Below, one piece after another: positions 55,599-64,000 of a stretch of DNA of 64,000 bases. This stretch comes from Pseudomonas sp. 102515. Its GTDB lineage: Bacteria; Pseudomonadota; Gammaproteobacteria; Pseudomonadales; Pseudomonadaceae. The notes beneath the pieces are model-generated. The model was not told where the DNA came from. It searched no databases and saw only the letters and a list, made by a program, of their open reading frames with translations. Made by a program: the position numbers and the translations under genes. Each line of letters opens with the position of its first letter. Position 1 is the first letter of the stretch. The stretch is taken from contig NZ_JAVHTY010000001.1 in assembly GCF_031085165.1 (NCBI RefSeq), positions 62,001-126,000 of the forward strand, written 5' to 3'.

Positions 55599-56750
55599 CT
55601 AGCGGCAGGCGAAGGCCAACACCCGTCCCAGCATGGCATCGCAGCCCTCCAGCTGCGCCTGGCTGATGAATTCATCGGGCTTGTGGCCCTGGGCCATGCT
55701 GCCGGGGCCGCAGACCACGGTGGGAATGCCGGCCGCAGCGAACAGCCCCCCTTCGGTACCGAAGGCCACCGTGCCGAATTCGCGGGAGCCACAGAACTGC
55801 GCGACCCAGTCGGCCGCCTCGCTTTCGACGGCGGTATCCAGGCCGGGATAGCTCGACAGCTCGGTGAAGCGGATGGCGCTCTGGCCGCTGAGGGCGCGCA
55901 TGGCCGGTAGCAATGCCGCTTCGGCATGGGCCTGCAGCTGATGGATCACCTGGTAGGGGTCCTGGGCGGGCAGGGCGCGAATCTCGAAATCGAAGGTGCA
56001 GTCCTGGGGCACGATGTTCAGCGCCTGGCCGCCATTGATCAGGCCGGTCTGCACCGTGGAGAAGGGCGGATCGAAGCGTGCGTCCTGACCTTCCACTGCC
56101 TTGAGCGCCTCGCCGAGCCGGCCGAGTTCGACGATCAGGCGCGCGGCGTATTCGACGGCATTGACGCCCTGGGGCGCATAGGCCGAATGACAGGCCGTGC
56201 CGTGCACCTGGCAGCGCATGGCCACCTTGCCCTTGTGGCCGAGCACGGGCTTGAGCTCCGTAGGCTCGCCGATCAGGCACAGCAGCGGCTTGACCGGGCG
56301 CTGGACCAGCTGGTCGAGCAGGCTGCGGACCCCCAGGCAGCCGACTTCCTCGTCATAGGACAAGGCCAGGTGCAGCGGGCGGCGCAGGGGTGCGCGACTG
56401 GCCGCGGGGACCAGCGCCAGCAGGCAGGCCAGAAAGCCCTTCATGTCGGCGGTGCCGCGACCGTAGAGCTTGCCGTCGCTTTCGCTGAGGACGAAAGCGG
56501 GACGGGTCCAGGCCTGGCCGTCCACCGGCACCACGTCGGTATGCCCCGAGAGCACGATGCCCGGCACGTCCGCCGGTCCCAGGGTGGCGAACAGATTGGC
56601 CTTGGTGCCTTCGCCATTGTGGATCAGCTCGTAGGGTACGCCGAAGCCCTCCAGGTAGCCGGCGACGAAGTCGATCAGCGCCAGATTGGATTCGCGACTG
56701 GTGGTGTCGAAGGCCACCAGCCGCGCCAGCAACTCCCGGCTGGCGCTCAT
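55599..56750 (-). CDS. M20 metallo-deacylase, ArgE-like (second copy)
   Basis: 383 residues, same length and order as the copy at 44378-45529: SGHTDVVP, GRGTADMKGF, SYDEEVGC, GEPTEL and C-terminal MAQGHKPDEF. Metal and catalytic residues are intact. It is the last gene of the eight-gene operon and overlaps the DUF1028 gene by 4 bp. In this context it probably hydrolyses an amide made or released by the upstream oxygenases. Confidence 0.9.
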   Translation of the reverse strand: MSASRELLARLVAFDTTSRESNLALIDFVAGYLEGFGVPYELIHNGEGTKANLFATLGPADVPGIVLSGHTDVVPVDGQAWTRPAFVLSESDGKLYGRGTADMKGFLACLLALVPAASRAPLRRPLHLALSYDEEVGCLGVRSLLDQLVQRPVKPLLCLIGEPTELKPVLGHKGKVAMRCQVHGTACHSAYAPQGVNAVEYAARLIVELGRLGEALKAVEGQDARFDPPFSTVQTGLINGGQALNIVPQDCTFDFEIRALPAQDPYQVIHQLQAHAEAALLPAMRALSGQSAIRFTELSSYPGLDTAVESEAADWVAQFCGSREFGTVAFGTEGGLFAAAGIPTVVCGPGSMAQGHKPDEFISQAQLEGCDAMLGRVLAFACR

Positions 56751-57424
56751 CGGTCGTCTCCCGGGACGCCGTAGCCGGGGGCGAGATCCGGGCGCACCGC
56801 GCGGTCGAGATAGTCCTGCAACTGGGGTTCATAGGCGCGCCACAGCGCCGCCAACTCGCCGACGGGGTCCGTCTCGGCCCAGTCGACACGCAGATCGACG
56901 ATGGGCCAGCTGGCGTCGCCCACCACCAGCAGCGCCGCCGAATGCACCGGGCCGGCCTCGCCACCGGCGGCCATCGCCGCCTGCATGGCCAGCAGCAGGC
57001 GCTCGGCGAGGGCGCCCTGGCTGCCTTCGAAGTGTTCCACCAGTGCATCCACCACCCTGGGGCTCGCCAGCATGTTGCCGGCGCCCACGCAGTCCCGGCC
57101 GCTGCGGGCCTGGTGCACGCCCAGGGTGTGGGCACCGCTGTGGTGGGCGCTGCGGCCCTGGGCATCGATGACGGTCACCTGGCGATAATCCGCATAGCCA
57201 TCGCCTGCCAGGCTCCGGACCAGGGCTGCCTCGGGTGCGAGGTCCTGGGCGAGTCCGTCCAGGGTGCGCGGCCCCAGGGCGGGCAGGGTGATGTTCTGCG
57301 AGCTGACCGCGCCGACACCGGGTTGCAGCCAGGGGCAGCGGGCGCCCACGGCGATGCTCGATGAACTGATGGCGATGCCGAACTGACCGGTCTCGGCGCA
57401 GCGGGCGGTAAGGGAAAAGGTCAT
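56747..57424 (-). CDS. DUF1028 family protein (Ntn-hydrolase-like)
   Basis: 225 residues. The DUF1028 core is visible: TFSLTARCAETGQFGIAISSSSIAVGARCPW at the N-terminus, SSQNITLPALGPR and GAGNMLAS. The family has an Ntn-hydrolase-like fold and no established reaction. It lies 9 bp after RidA and overlaps the M20 gene, so its product likely acts in the same pathway, perhaps as an amidase. Confidence 0.85.
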   Translation of the reverse strand: MTFSLTARCAETGQFGIAISSSSIAVGARCPWLQPGVGAVSSQNITLPALGPRTLDGLAQDLAPEAALVRSLAGDGYADYRQVTVIDAQGRSAHHSGAHTLGVHQARSGRDCVGAGNMLASPRVVDALVEHFEGSQGALAERLLLAMQAAMAAGGEAGPVHSAALLVVGDASWPIVDLRVDWAETDPVGELAALWRAYEPQLQDYLDRAVRPDLAPGYGVPGDDR

Positions 57425-57433
57425 GGCAGGGCC

Positions 57434-57850
57434 TCAGTCGGGGATCACGGCGATGACATCGATTTCCATCAGCCACTGGGGCTGGCCCAGGGCTGCCACC
57501 ACCAGGCCGGTGGAGATGGGGAAGACGCCCTTGAGCCACTTGCCCACCTCCTGGTACACCGGCTCGCGATAGCGCGGATCGATCAGGTAGGTGGTGGTCT
57601 TGACGATGTGGCTGAGGTCGCTGCCGGCTTCTTCCAGCAGTTGCTTGACGTTCTTCATCGCCTGCTCGGCCTGGGCGCGGGGATCGCCCAGCCCGACCAG
57701 CTTGCCGTCGAAATCGGTGCCGACCTGACCGCGTACATAGACGGTGTTGCCAGCGCGCACGGCCTGGCAGAGGTCGTTGTCCAGGGTCTGGTTGGGGTAG
57801 GTGTCCTTGGTGTTGAACATGCGGATACGGGTGTGGGTCGGGGTGGCCAT
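57434..57850 (-). CDS. RidA/YjgF family protein
   Basis: 138 residues. Rid fold: VYVRGQVGTDFDGKLVG, AEQAMKNVKQLLEEAGSDLSHIVKTTTYL and the C-terminal MEIDVIAVI. The Arg that RidA uses on reactive enamines (normally in an R-S/T-x-V stretch before the final strand) is not in place; the residues here read PISTGLVVAAL, so it may belong to another Rid subgroup with a pathway-specific hydrolase role. Sits between the flavin monooxygenase and DUF1028 genes. Confidence 0.87.
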   Translation of the reverse strand: MATPTHTRIRMFNTKDTYPNQTLDNDLCQAVRAGNTVYVRGQVGTDFDGKLVGLGDPRAQAEQAMKNVKQLLEEAGSDLSHIVKTTTYLIDPRYREPVYQEVGKWLKGVFPISTGLVVAALGQPQWLMEIDVIAVIPD

Positions 57851-57879
57851 GCGGGAGTCTCCGGGTCTCGATAAGGGCG

Positions 57880-59172
57880 TCAGGCGCTGCGCGAGTGCTG
57901 GATCGGCGCGCCGGCGGTTTCGCTGGGACGGTAGTCCTGGTAGCGGCGCTGGATGGCGATCTGGTCGGCCACGTGGCGGGCGTCGTGCCAGCAGCCCCAG
58001 ATGAAGGCCGAGCCACGACGACTGAGCCAGGGCAGACCGACGAAGTAGATACCCGGCTCGGCGCCGACACCGCGCTGGTGCCTGGGCTTGCCGTTGTCGC
58101 CGAAGGTGTCCACCTGCAGCCAGCTGAAGTCGGTGGCATAGCCGGTGGCCCAGATCACCGAGCTGACGCCCGCGGCTTGCAGGTCCAGTTCATTGAGCGG
58201 TTCGCGGATACAGGTGGCGTCCGCCACTCGCTCGCGGGCCGCGGGTTCTTCCGGCAGGTCCAGTCCGTGGCGGGCGGCATAGGCGTCGGCGGCGTCGAGC
58301 AGGGCCAGGTAGTTGGCGTCGCCGGCGTCGAGATTCTGGTTGAGGTCCGGGCGGAAGCGCACCACCCCGTCGACGAAGGCGTCGGTGAGGCCCACCAGGG
58401 TCATGCCGGCCTGGGCCAGGCGGCGGAAGTCCACGGTATGGCCGCCCCGGGCGCCGCTCACGGCGATGGTCACGTGCTCGCGGCCCGGCTGCATGGTCTC
58501 GGTGTCCCATAGGCCGAGCACGCCCAGCCACCAGCAGAAGTCGCGGCCGCGATAGGCCCGCGGCGGCCGGTCATGAGGGCCGACGGAGAGATAGACGCGC
58601 TTGCCGGCGCGCAGCAATTCCTCGGCGATCTGCACCCCGGAGGAGCCGGCGCCCACCACCAGCACCGCGCCCTCGGGCAGTTGCTGCGGATTGAAGTAAT
58701 GGGCGGAGTGGATCTGGTAGAGGCTCTCGTCCGTTGGTGCGATGGCCGGGATGACCGGTTTCTGGAAGGGGCCGGTGGCCACCACGACCCGCTGGGCGTT
58801 CAGGCTGCCTGCGGAGGTTTCCACCAGAAAGCCAGCCTGGCCGGCCTGGCGGGTCACCCGGGTGACGGCGACGCCGGTGCGGATGGGCGCGCCGATCTGC
58901 CGGGCATAGGTCTCGAAGTAGGTGGCGATCTCGTCCTTGCCAGGAAAGCCATCCGGCGCCGTCTGAAATTCCAGCCCGGGGAAGCGGTCGTGCCAGGCCG
59001 GGCCGTTGGCCACCAGGGAATCCCAGCGGCCGGTGCGCCAGGCTTCGGCGATACGGTGCTTTTCCAGCACCAGGTGCTCGATGCCGAGCCGTCCCAGGTG
59101 CTCGCTCATGGCGACGCCGGCTTGGCCAGCGCCTATCACCAGGGTGTCGATCGTGGTCGGTAATGTGGACAT
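57880..59172 (-). CDS. Flavin-containing monooxygenase
   Basis: 430 residues. FAD motif VIGAGQAGVAMSEHLG, NADPH motif VVGAGSSGVQIAEEL and the ATGYATDF C-terminal motif of class B monooxygenases (CzcO/YUCCA group). These N- or S-hydroxylate or Baeyer-Villiger-oxidise small substrates with NADPH and O2. In this operon it would follow or precede the PhyH dioxygenase, acting on an imported amine or sulfur compound. Confidence 0.9.
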   Translation of the reverse strand: MSTLPTTIDTLVIGAGQAGVAMSEHLGRLGIEHLVLEKHRIAEAWRTGRWDSLVANGPAWHDRFPGLEFQTAPDGFPGKDEIATYFETYARQIGAPIRTGVAVTRVTRQAGQAGFLVETSAGSLNAQRVVVATGPFQKPVIPAIAPTDESLYQIHSAHYFNPQQLPEGAVLVVGAGSSGVQIAEELLRAGKRVYLSVGPHDRPPRAYRGRDFCWWLGVLGLWDTETMQPGREHVTIAVSGARGGHTVDFRRLAQAGMTLVGLTDAFVDGVVRFRPDLNQNLDAGDANYLALLDAADAYAARHGLDLPEEPAARERVADATCIREPLNELDLQAAGVSSVIWATGYATDFSWLQVDTFGDNGKPRHQRGVGAEPGIYFVGLPWLSRRGSAFIWGCWHDARHVADQIAIQRRYQDYRPSETAGAPIQHSRSA

Positions 59173-59252
59173 GAGGGTACCCTTCGGCCGCGCGGCGGGG
59201 TGCGGCCGTCATCTAAGCAGTAGGAAGGCGGAGCGCGCAGGCTCCGCGGCGA

Positions 59253-59984
59253 TCAATCCAGCACGGAGGGGTCCTGCTGGATCATCAGTTCTTTCATCTC
59301 GGCGAAGTGCTGCTCGGAAAAGTCGGTGATGCCTTCCCAGGCGCGGGCGGTCTTTTCGGCGATATCGGCGGGCAACACCTTGAGCGGCTGGCCGGTGGAC
59401 CAGGCGGTGACCAGGATCTGGCAGGCGCGCTCCAGGGTCCAGATGTCGTCGAAGGCCTGGCCGATGGTGGGGGCGATCACCATGACGCCATGATTGCCCA
59501 TCAGCAGCCGCTGCTTGCCATCCAGCAATCCGGCCAGGCGCGCACCCTCGGCCTCGGTGTCGGCCATGCCGCCATAGCGTTCGTCCACCGCCAGGCGATT
59601 GAAGTAGCGGGCGGTGTTCTGGTCGATGGGCGGCACCTCGGGCTTGGCCAGGCAGGCCACCGCCGTGGTGTAGACCGGGTGCAGGTGCAGCACCACCCGG
59701 GCCTCCGGCAGCCGGCGGTGGATCTGCCCGTGGATCGACCAGGCCGTGCTGTCCACCTCGGGCCGCGCGGCGCCTTGCGGATCGTCCGCATCGAGTAGCA
59801 GCAGATCACTGGCGCGGATGCGCGAGAAATGCTTCCACTTGGGATTGATCAGGAAGCGCTTGCCGTCGGCGGAAACGGCGGCGCTGAAGTGGTTGGCGAC
59901 GGCTTCGTGCATGCCAAGGTGGGCGATGACGCGAAAGGTCGCCGCCAGATCGATGCGCAACCGTTCCTCGTGGGAGAGTGCCAT
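59253..59984 (-). CDS. Class II aldolase/adducin family protein
   Basis: 243 residues. Zn ligands HLHP and the NHG later (LLMGNHGVMV) match fuculose-phosphate-aldolase-type proteins; the catalytic Glu region (WSIHGQIHRRLPEARVV) is altered to Asp/Ser residues, as in the adducin-like subgroup. It probably splits or isomerises a small hydroxy-keto or hydroxy-amino compound generated by the oxygenases; an 80-bp gap precedes the monooxygenase. Confidence 0.85.
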   Translation of the reverse strand: MALSHEERLRIDLAATFRVIAHLGMHEAVANHFSAAVSADGKRFLINPKWKHFSRIRASDLLLLDADDPQGAARPEVDSTAWSIHGQIHRRLPEARVVLHLHPVYTTAVACLAKPEVPPIDQNTARYFNRLAVDERYGGMADTEAEGARLAGLLDGKQRLLMGNHGVMVIAPTIGQAFDDIWTLERACQILVTAWSTGQPLKVLPADIAEKTARAWEGITDFSEQHFAEMKELMIQQDPSVLD

Positions 59985-60002
59985 GGTCGTGACTCCGTAG
60001 GC

Positions 60003-60842
60003 TCAGGGCTTGGGCATCAGGGCGGCGATGTCCGCCTTGGTGGGCGCCTGGAAGTTGTACTTCTTCAGCAGGGCGGCGTACTCCGGCGTGGCGCTGTATT
60101 GCTTGAGCGCATCCACCAGGGCGGTCTTGACCGCGTCGTTGCCCTTCTTCACGCCGAAACCGTTGAGCACCGGGTAGATCAGGGTATCCGAGGAGATCAC
60201 CACGCGATTGCCGAGCTTCTCCACCAGCCCGCGAGCAACGGCCGCGTCGGTGATCTGCGCCTCCACGGCCTTGGACAGCAGTGCCTGGGTGGTCTGGGGA
60301 TCGGTGCCGTATTCGCTCACGGCGATCGGCTGGAGGCCGTTCTTCACGCAGTACTCGTCGGAGAGCTTGTGCAGCTGCTGCAGCCAGGAGGTGGCGCCCA
60401 TGGAGCCGATCTTGTGGCCGCAGAAGTCTTCCGGCTTCTTGGGCTGATAGCTGCTGCCCTTGAGCGCGATGATCGACTCGCCACTCTTCAGGTAGGGGAT
60501 CATGTCGATCACCTTGAGGCGGTCCGCGGTGATGTACATCGAGGAGTTGGTGATGTCGAAGCGCCCGCCCTGCAGCCCGGTGATGAGGTTGGGGAAACGG
60601 GTGTCCAGCGTTTCCACGGTGCGCCCCATGAGCTTGCCCAGGCCTTCGACGAATTCGATGTCGAAGCCTGCCGGCTTGTTGTCCTGCACGTATTCGTAGG
60701 GGAAGAAGGTCAGGTCAGAACCGGCGACCAGCTTGCCCGGCTGCAGGAAGCCGGCCGAGGCCAGGCCGGAGACCAGCACCAGGCTGGCGCCCAGTACGGC
60801 GGTGGAGAGGATTCGAATCGAGGCGCTGCTGAATCTTTGCAT
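60003..60842 (-). CDS. Amino-acid-type ABC substrate-binding protein (SBP family 3)
   Basis: 279 residues from ATG 60842; the frame beyond is antisense to the next gene. Sec signal RILSTAVLGASLVLVSGLASA with cleavage before GFLQPG. Family 3 landmarks: LVAGSDLTFFPYEYVQDNKPAGFDIEFV, GRFDITNSSMYIT and TLIYPVLNGFGVKKGND. It captures the substrate in the periplasm for the fused permease-ATPase. Only 17 bp from the aldolase gene. Confidence 0.92.
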   Translation of the reverse strand: MQRFSSASIRILSTAVLGASLVLVSGLASAGFLQPGKLVAGSDLTFFPYEYVQDNKPAGFDIEFVEGLGKLMGRTVETLDTRFPNLITGLQGGRFDITNSSMYITADRLKVIDMIPYLKSGESIIALKGSSYQPKKPEDFCGHKIGSMGATSWLQQLHKLSDEYCVKNGLQPIAVSEYGTDPQTTQALLSKAVEAQITDAAVARGLVEKLGNRVVISSDTLIYPVLNGFGVKKGNDAVKTALVDALKQYSATPEYAALLKKYNFQAPTKADIAALMPKP

Positions 60843-60871
60843 GGCGGTGCTCCTTGAGGGGGTGGGAAAGA

Positions 60872-61744
60872 TCAAACGGCAGCCTGGTCGAGCCCGGCCT
60901 GCTGGACGAAGAAGGAAGCGCCGCGCGGTTTCTGCGGCAGCCGCACGCTGTTGGCCACGCTGCGCACCAGCCCGCTTTCCTGGCCGGCCACCAGCAGCCC
61001 GGCGTGCTCGCTGGGCAGCGGGTTCTCGCCGAAGGGCAGGGCGTCCTCGGCGGCGTAGACGCTGATGAACAGGGTGCGCGGCAGCTCGGTCTGGTTGGGG
61101 CTGGAGGCGTGCAGCAGCCGGGTGTGCATGAAGCACACCGAGCCGGCCGGGCCGAAGCAGGCCACGGGCTCGCGGCAGTGTTCGGCCACCACGCTGTCGT
61201 CGACCGCACCGGTGAAGCGCCCGTCCTGCCAGTGCGACCAGAGCGGGCCCCGGTGGCTGCCGGGGATGACGGTGAGAGGGCCGTTCTCCGGGGTCACCTC
61301 GCTCACCATCAGCAGCGCGGTGACCACGTCATCGTTGCTGTGGGGCGTGAAGAGAAAATCCTGGTGCCACTTCACCTGGGTGGCGGTGTGCGGCAGCTTC
61401 GAATTGATCTTGCTGTGGTGGAAGCGGGTGCCGTTGCCACCGATGAGCCGAGCCGCGACCTGGGCCATCCGCGAAGTGAAGGCGACCTGGCGATAGGCCG
61501 CGGAAACCTCGGTGGGCGAGCTGACCCGGCGCAGGGACGGGTGATCGGGCCGGTGATCCAGTTCCACGTCGAAACGGGCGCGGCCGTCCTGGGTCTCGCC
61601 CCAGGCCTCGGCGTGGCTGCGGCTGTCCTCGACCCAGTTGTCGAAATCGGCCTGCAGGGCGGCGATCTCCTCGGCCGTCAGCAGGTTCTCGACCACCAGG
61701 TAGCCGTCGCGGTGAAACCGGTCCAGTTGCGCTTGCTCGATCAT
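60872..61744 (-). CDS. Phytanoyl-CoA dioxygenase (PhyH) family oxygenase
   Basis: 290 residues from ATG 61744 (GGAGAA before it). Fe(II)/2-oxoglutarate enzyme: iron ligands HQD in VKWHQDFLFTPH, and a later His in GSVCFMHTRLLHASSPN with the downstream Arg-Thr (LPRTLFISVYA) for 2-oxoglutarate. It is not EctD: the ectoine-hydroxylase signature is absent. It likely hydroxylates the imported compound as the first step of the pathway. Confidence 0.9.
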   Translation of the reverse strand: MIEQAQLDRFHRDGYLVVENLLTAEEIAALQADFDNWVEDSRSHAEAWGETQDGRARFDVELDHRPDHPSLRRVSSPTEVSAAYRQVAFTSRMAQVAARLIGGNGTRFHHSKINSKLPHTATQVKWHQDFLFTPHSNDDVVTALLMVSEVTPENGPLTVIPGSHRGPLWSHWQDGRFTGAVDDSVVAEHCREPVACFGPAGSVCFMHTRLLHASSPNQTELPRTLFISVYAAEDALPFGENPLPSEHAGLLVAGQESGLVRSVANSVRLPQKPRGASFFVQQAGLDQAAV

Positions 61745-61773
61745 AGGGGTTCTCCAGAAGCCAAGGGGTGGGG

Positions 61774-63294
<1,521 letters not shown>

Positions 63295-63410
63295 CGTCAA
63301 AACCTGTCGCCATTCATTGGAAGGACATCTGCGAAGAGGGCTGTCCGGTCACTGCAATTACAGAATTGGCAATCAACGGGCTTATCGTCAATTAACAAAT
63401 TACGGGCCTT
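63295..63410. other. Divergent promoter region of the eight-gene operon
   Basis: Gene-free sequence between the operon start (63294) and the LysR dyad. On the minus strand TTGACG occurs near 63389, but no well-spaced -10 follows, consistent with activator-dependent transcription. Short open frames here (63297-63605 and 63317-63571) have no coding character. Confidence 0.4.
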
Positions 63411-63431
63411 TGTATAGGACTTTGCTATACA
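63411..63431. promoter_or_regulatory. LysR-type operator dyad
   Basis: TGTATAG-GACTTTG-CTATACA, a perfect 7-bp dyad with 7-base spacer. The core ATAG-N7-CTAT has the T-N11-A form of LysR recognition sites. It lies 117 bases before the operon start and 244 before the LysR start, in the divergent gap, the classical arrangement for a LysR regulator and its target. Confidence 0.7.
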
Positions 63432-63674
63432 GGTACGGCGGCTGCTGGAGGACTTTTTCCATATGCCCTCATAAGGGGCAAAGTGCCGCCATAACAGGCC
63501 GCAGTGCAGGATTTTGGTGCACTGGCGCAATAGGGGTGCAGCGGGGATCCACTGGATTTTCAAAGGCTTGATGGCTGTCGACGACAGGCGCAGGCTGCCT
63601 GGCACAGCTTTCGCTTCAAGGGTAAAAGGCTATGCAAAGGCTAGCTCTGCACAGGTTTTTCCTATAGGCGATCC

Positions 63675-64000
63675 GTGACCCACTTTACGCTCAGGCAACT
63701 TCGTTATTTCGTCGCGGTGGTCGAGGAAGACAGCATCGTCGAGGCGGCGCGACAACTGCATATATCCCAGCCGTCGATTTCCGTCGCCATCAAGAATCTC
63801 GAAGAAAGTTTCGAGCAGAAGTTGTTTATCCGCCATCACGCCCAGGGCGTTTCCCTCACTGCCAGCGGCCGCCGACTCTACGAAAAGGCCAAGGAACTGT
63901 TGCGGCTGTCCCAGGAGCTGGAACAGAACGCCAAGGCGGAAAACGAGATGGTCTCGGGTACCGTGGCCATCGGCTGTTTCGAGTCCGCCGCGCCGCTCTA
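63675..64000 (+). CDS. LysR family regulator (cut by window end)
   Basis: 108 complete codons from GTG 63675; the effector domain is beyond the window. Typical LysR N-terminus: THFTLRQLRYFVAVVEEDSIVEAARQLHISQPSISVAIKNLEESF, then TASGRRLYEKAKELL. Divergent from the eight-gene import/oxygenase operon, with a matching dyad between, so it is the presumed activator. Confidence 0.88.
   Translation, partial: MTHFTLRQLRYFVAVVEEDSIVEAARQLHISQPSISVAIKNLEESFEQKLFIRHHAQGVSLTASGRRLYEKAKELLRLSQELEQNAKAENEMVSGTVAIGCFESAAPL

Overview
The window is GC-rich, densely packed chromosomal DNA of a gammaproteobacterium, most likely a Pseudomonas (P. oryzihabitans/P. luteola-like group is my guess; species is not resolvable by eye). 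Reasons: the homogentisate genes resemble the P. aeruginosa type, and the content (MCP, GGDEF, DctA, CdaR/glycerate kinase, GabT/GabD, many LysR/AraC/Lrp regulators and ABC importers) is typical of the genus. I saw no tRNA, rRNA, IS element, phage gene or CRISPR array. Almost everything is catabolic or transport.

Layout. 1-704: 5' part of an acyl-CoA-dehydrogenase-like gene, then a 600-bp gene-free, AT-richer stretch. 1307-11574: mixed genes (fatty acid desaturase, SolA-like oxidase, ion channel, two MFS transporters, MarR/OhrR regulator, chemoreceptor, diguanylate cyclase). 10801-16271: tyrosine/homogentisate module hmgR <-> hmgA-fahA, maiA, hppD, with two near-identical 17-bp HmgR-type operators. 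16365-22234: CdaR and glycerate kinase, then a LysR/tartrate-malate dehydrogenase pair and a dctA gene broken by a one-base deletion. 22742-30952: AraC regulator divergent from an AhpD-like protein, an acyl-CoA-dehydrogenase-like enzyme and two complete NMT1/SsuA-type ABC importers, an organosulfur/sulfonate-like acquisition locus.

32001-51630: a large amine/amino-acid catabolic region: aldehyde dehydrogenase, HAD type II, PuuB-like FAD oxidase, five-domain dipeptide-type ABC importer (SBP, two permeases, fused double ATPase), a three-subunit FeS/FAD opine-oxidase-like enzyme, an M20 deacylase, a 2-hydroxyacid dehydrogenase, a bicupin protein, an Lrp regulator, a second HAD whose nucleophile Asp is Ser, and GabT/GabD. 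Three promoters here (upstream of the HAD, the importer and the bicupin) share a box AAAACGG-N4-TTCTGT at exactly the same distance from a -10 hexamer, pointing to one activator-controlled regulon. A plausible but unproven reading is that an N-substituted amine or opine-like compound is imported, oxidised, deacylated and funnelled through GABA or a related amino acid to succinate.

51763-64000: LysR; a PNPOx/FAD/2Fe-2S fusion and a GST; then an eight-gene minus-strand operon (63294 down to 55599): fused permease-ATPase, PhyH dioxygenase, binding protein, class II aldolase, flavin monooxygenase, RidA-like, DUF1028, second M20 deacylase. It is divergent from a LysR gene cut by the window end, with a perfect LysR-type dyad between them. 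This operon looks like a self-contained, uncharacterised uptake-and-degradation pathway and, with the shared promoter box, is the most interesting content of the window.
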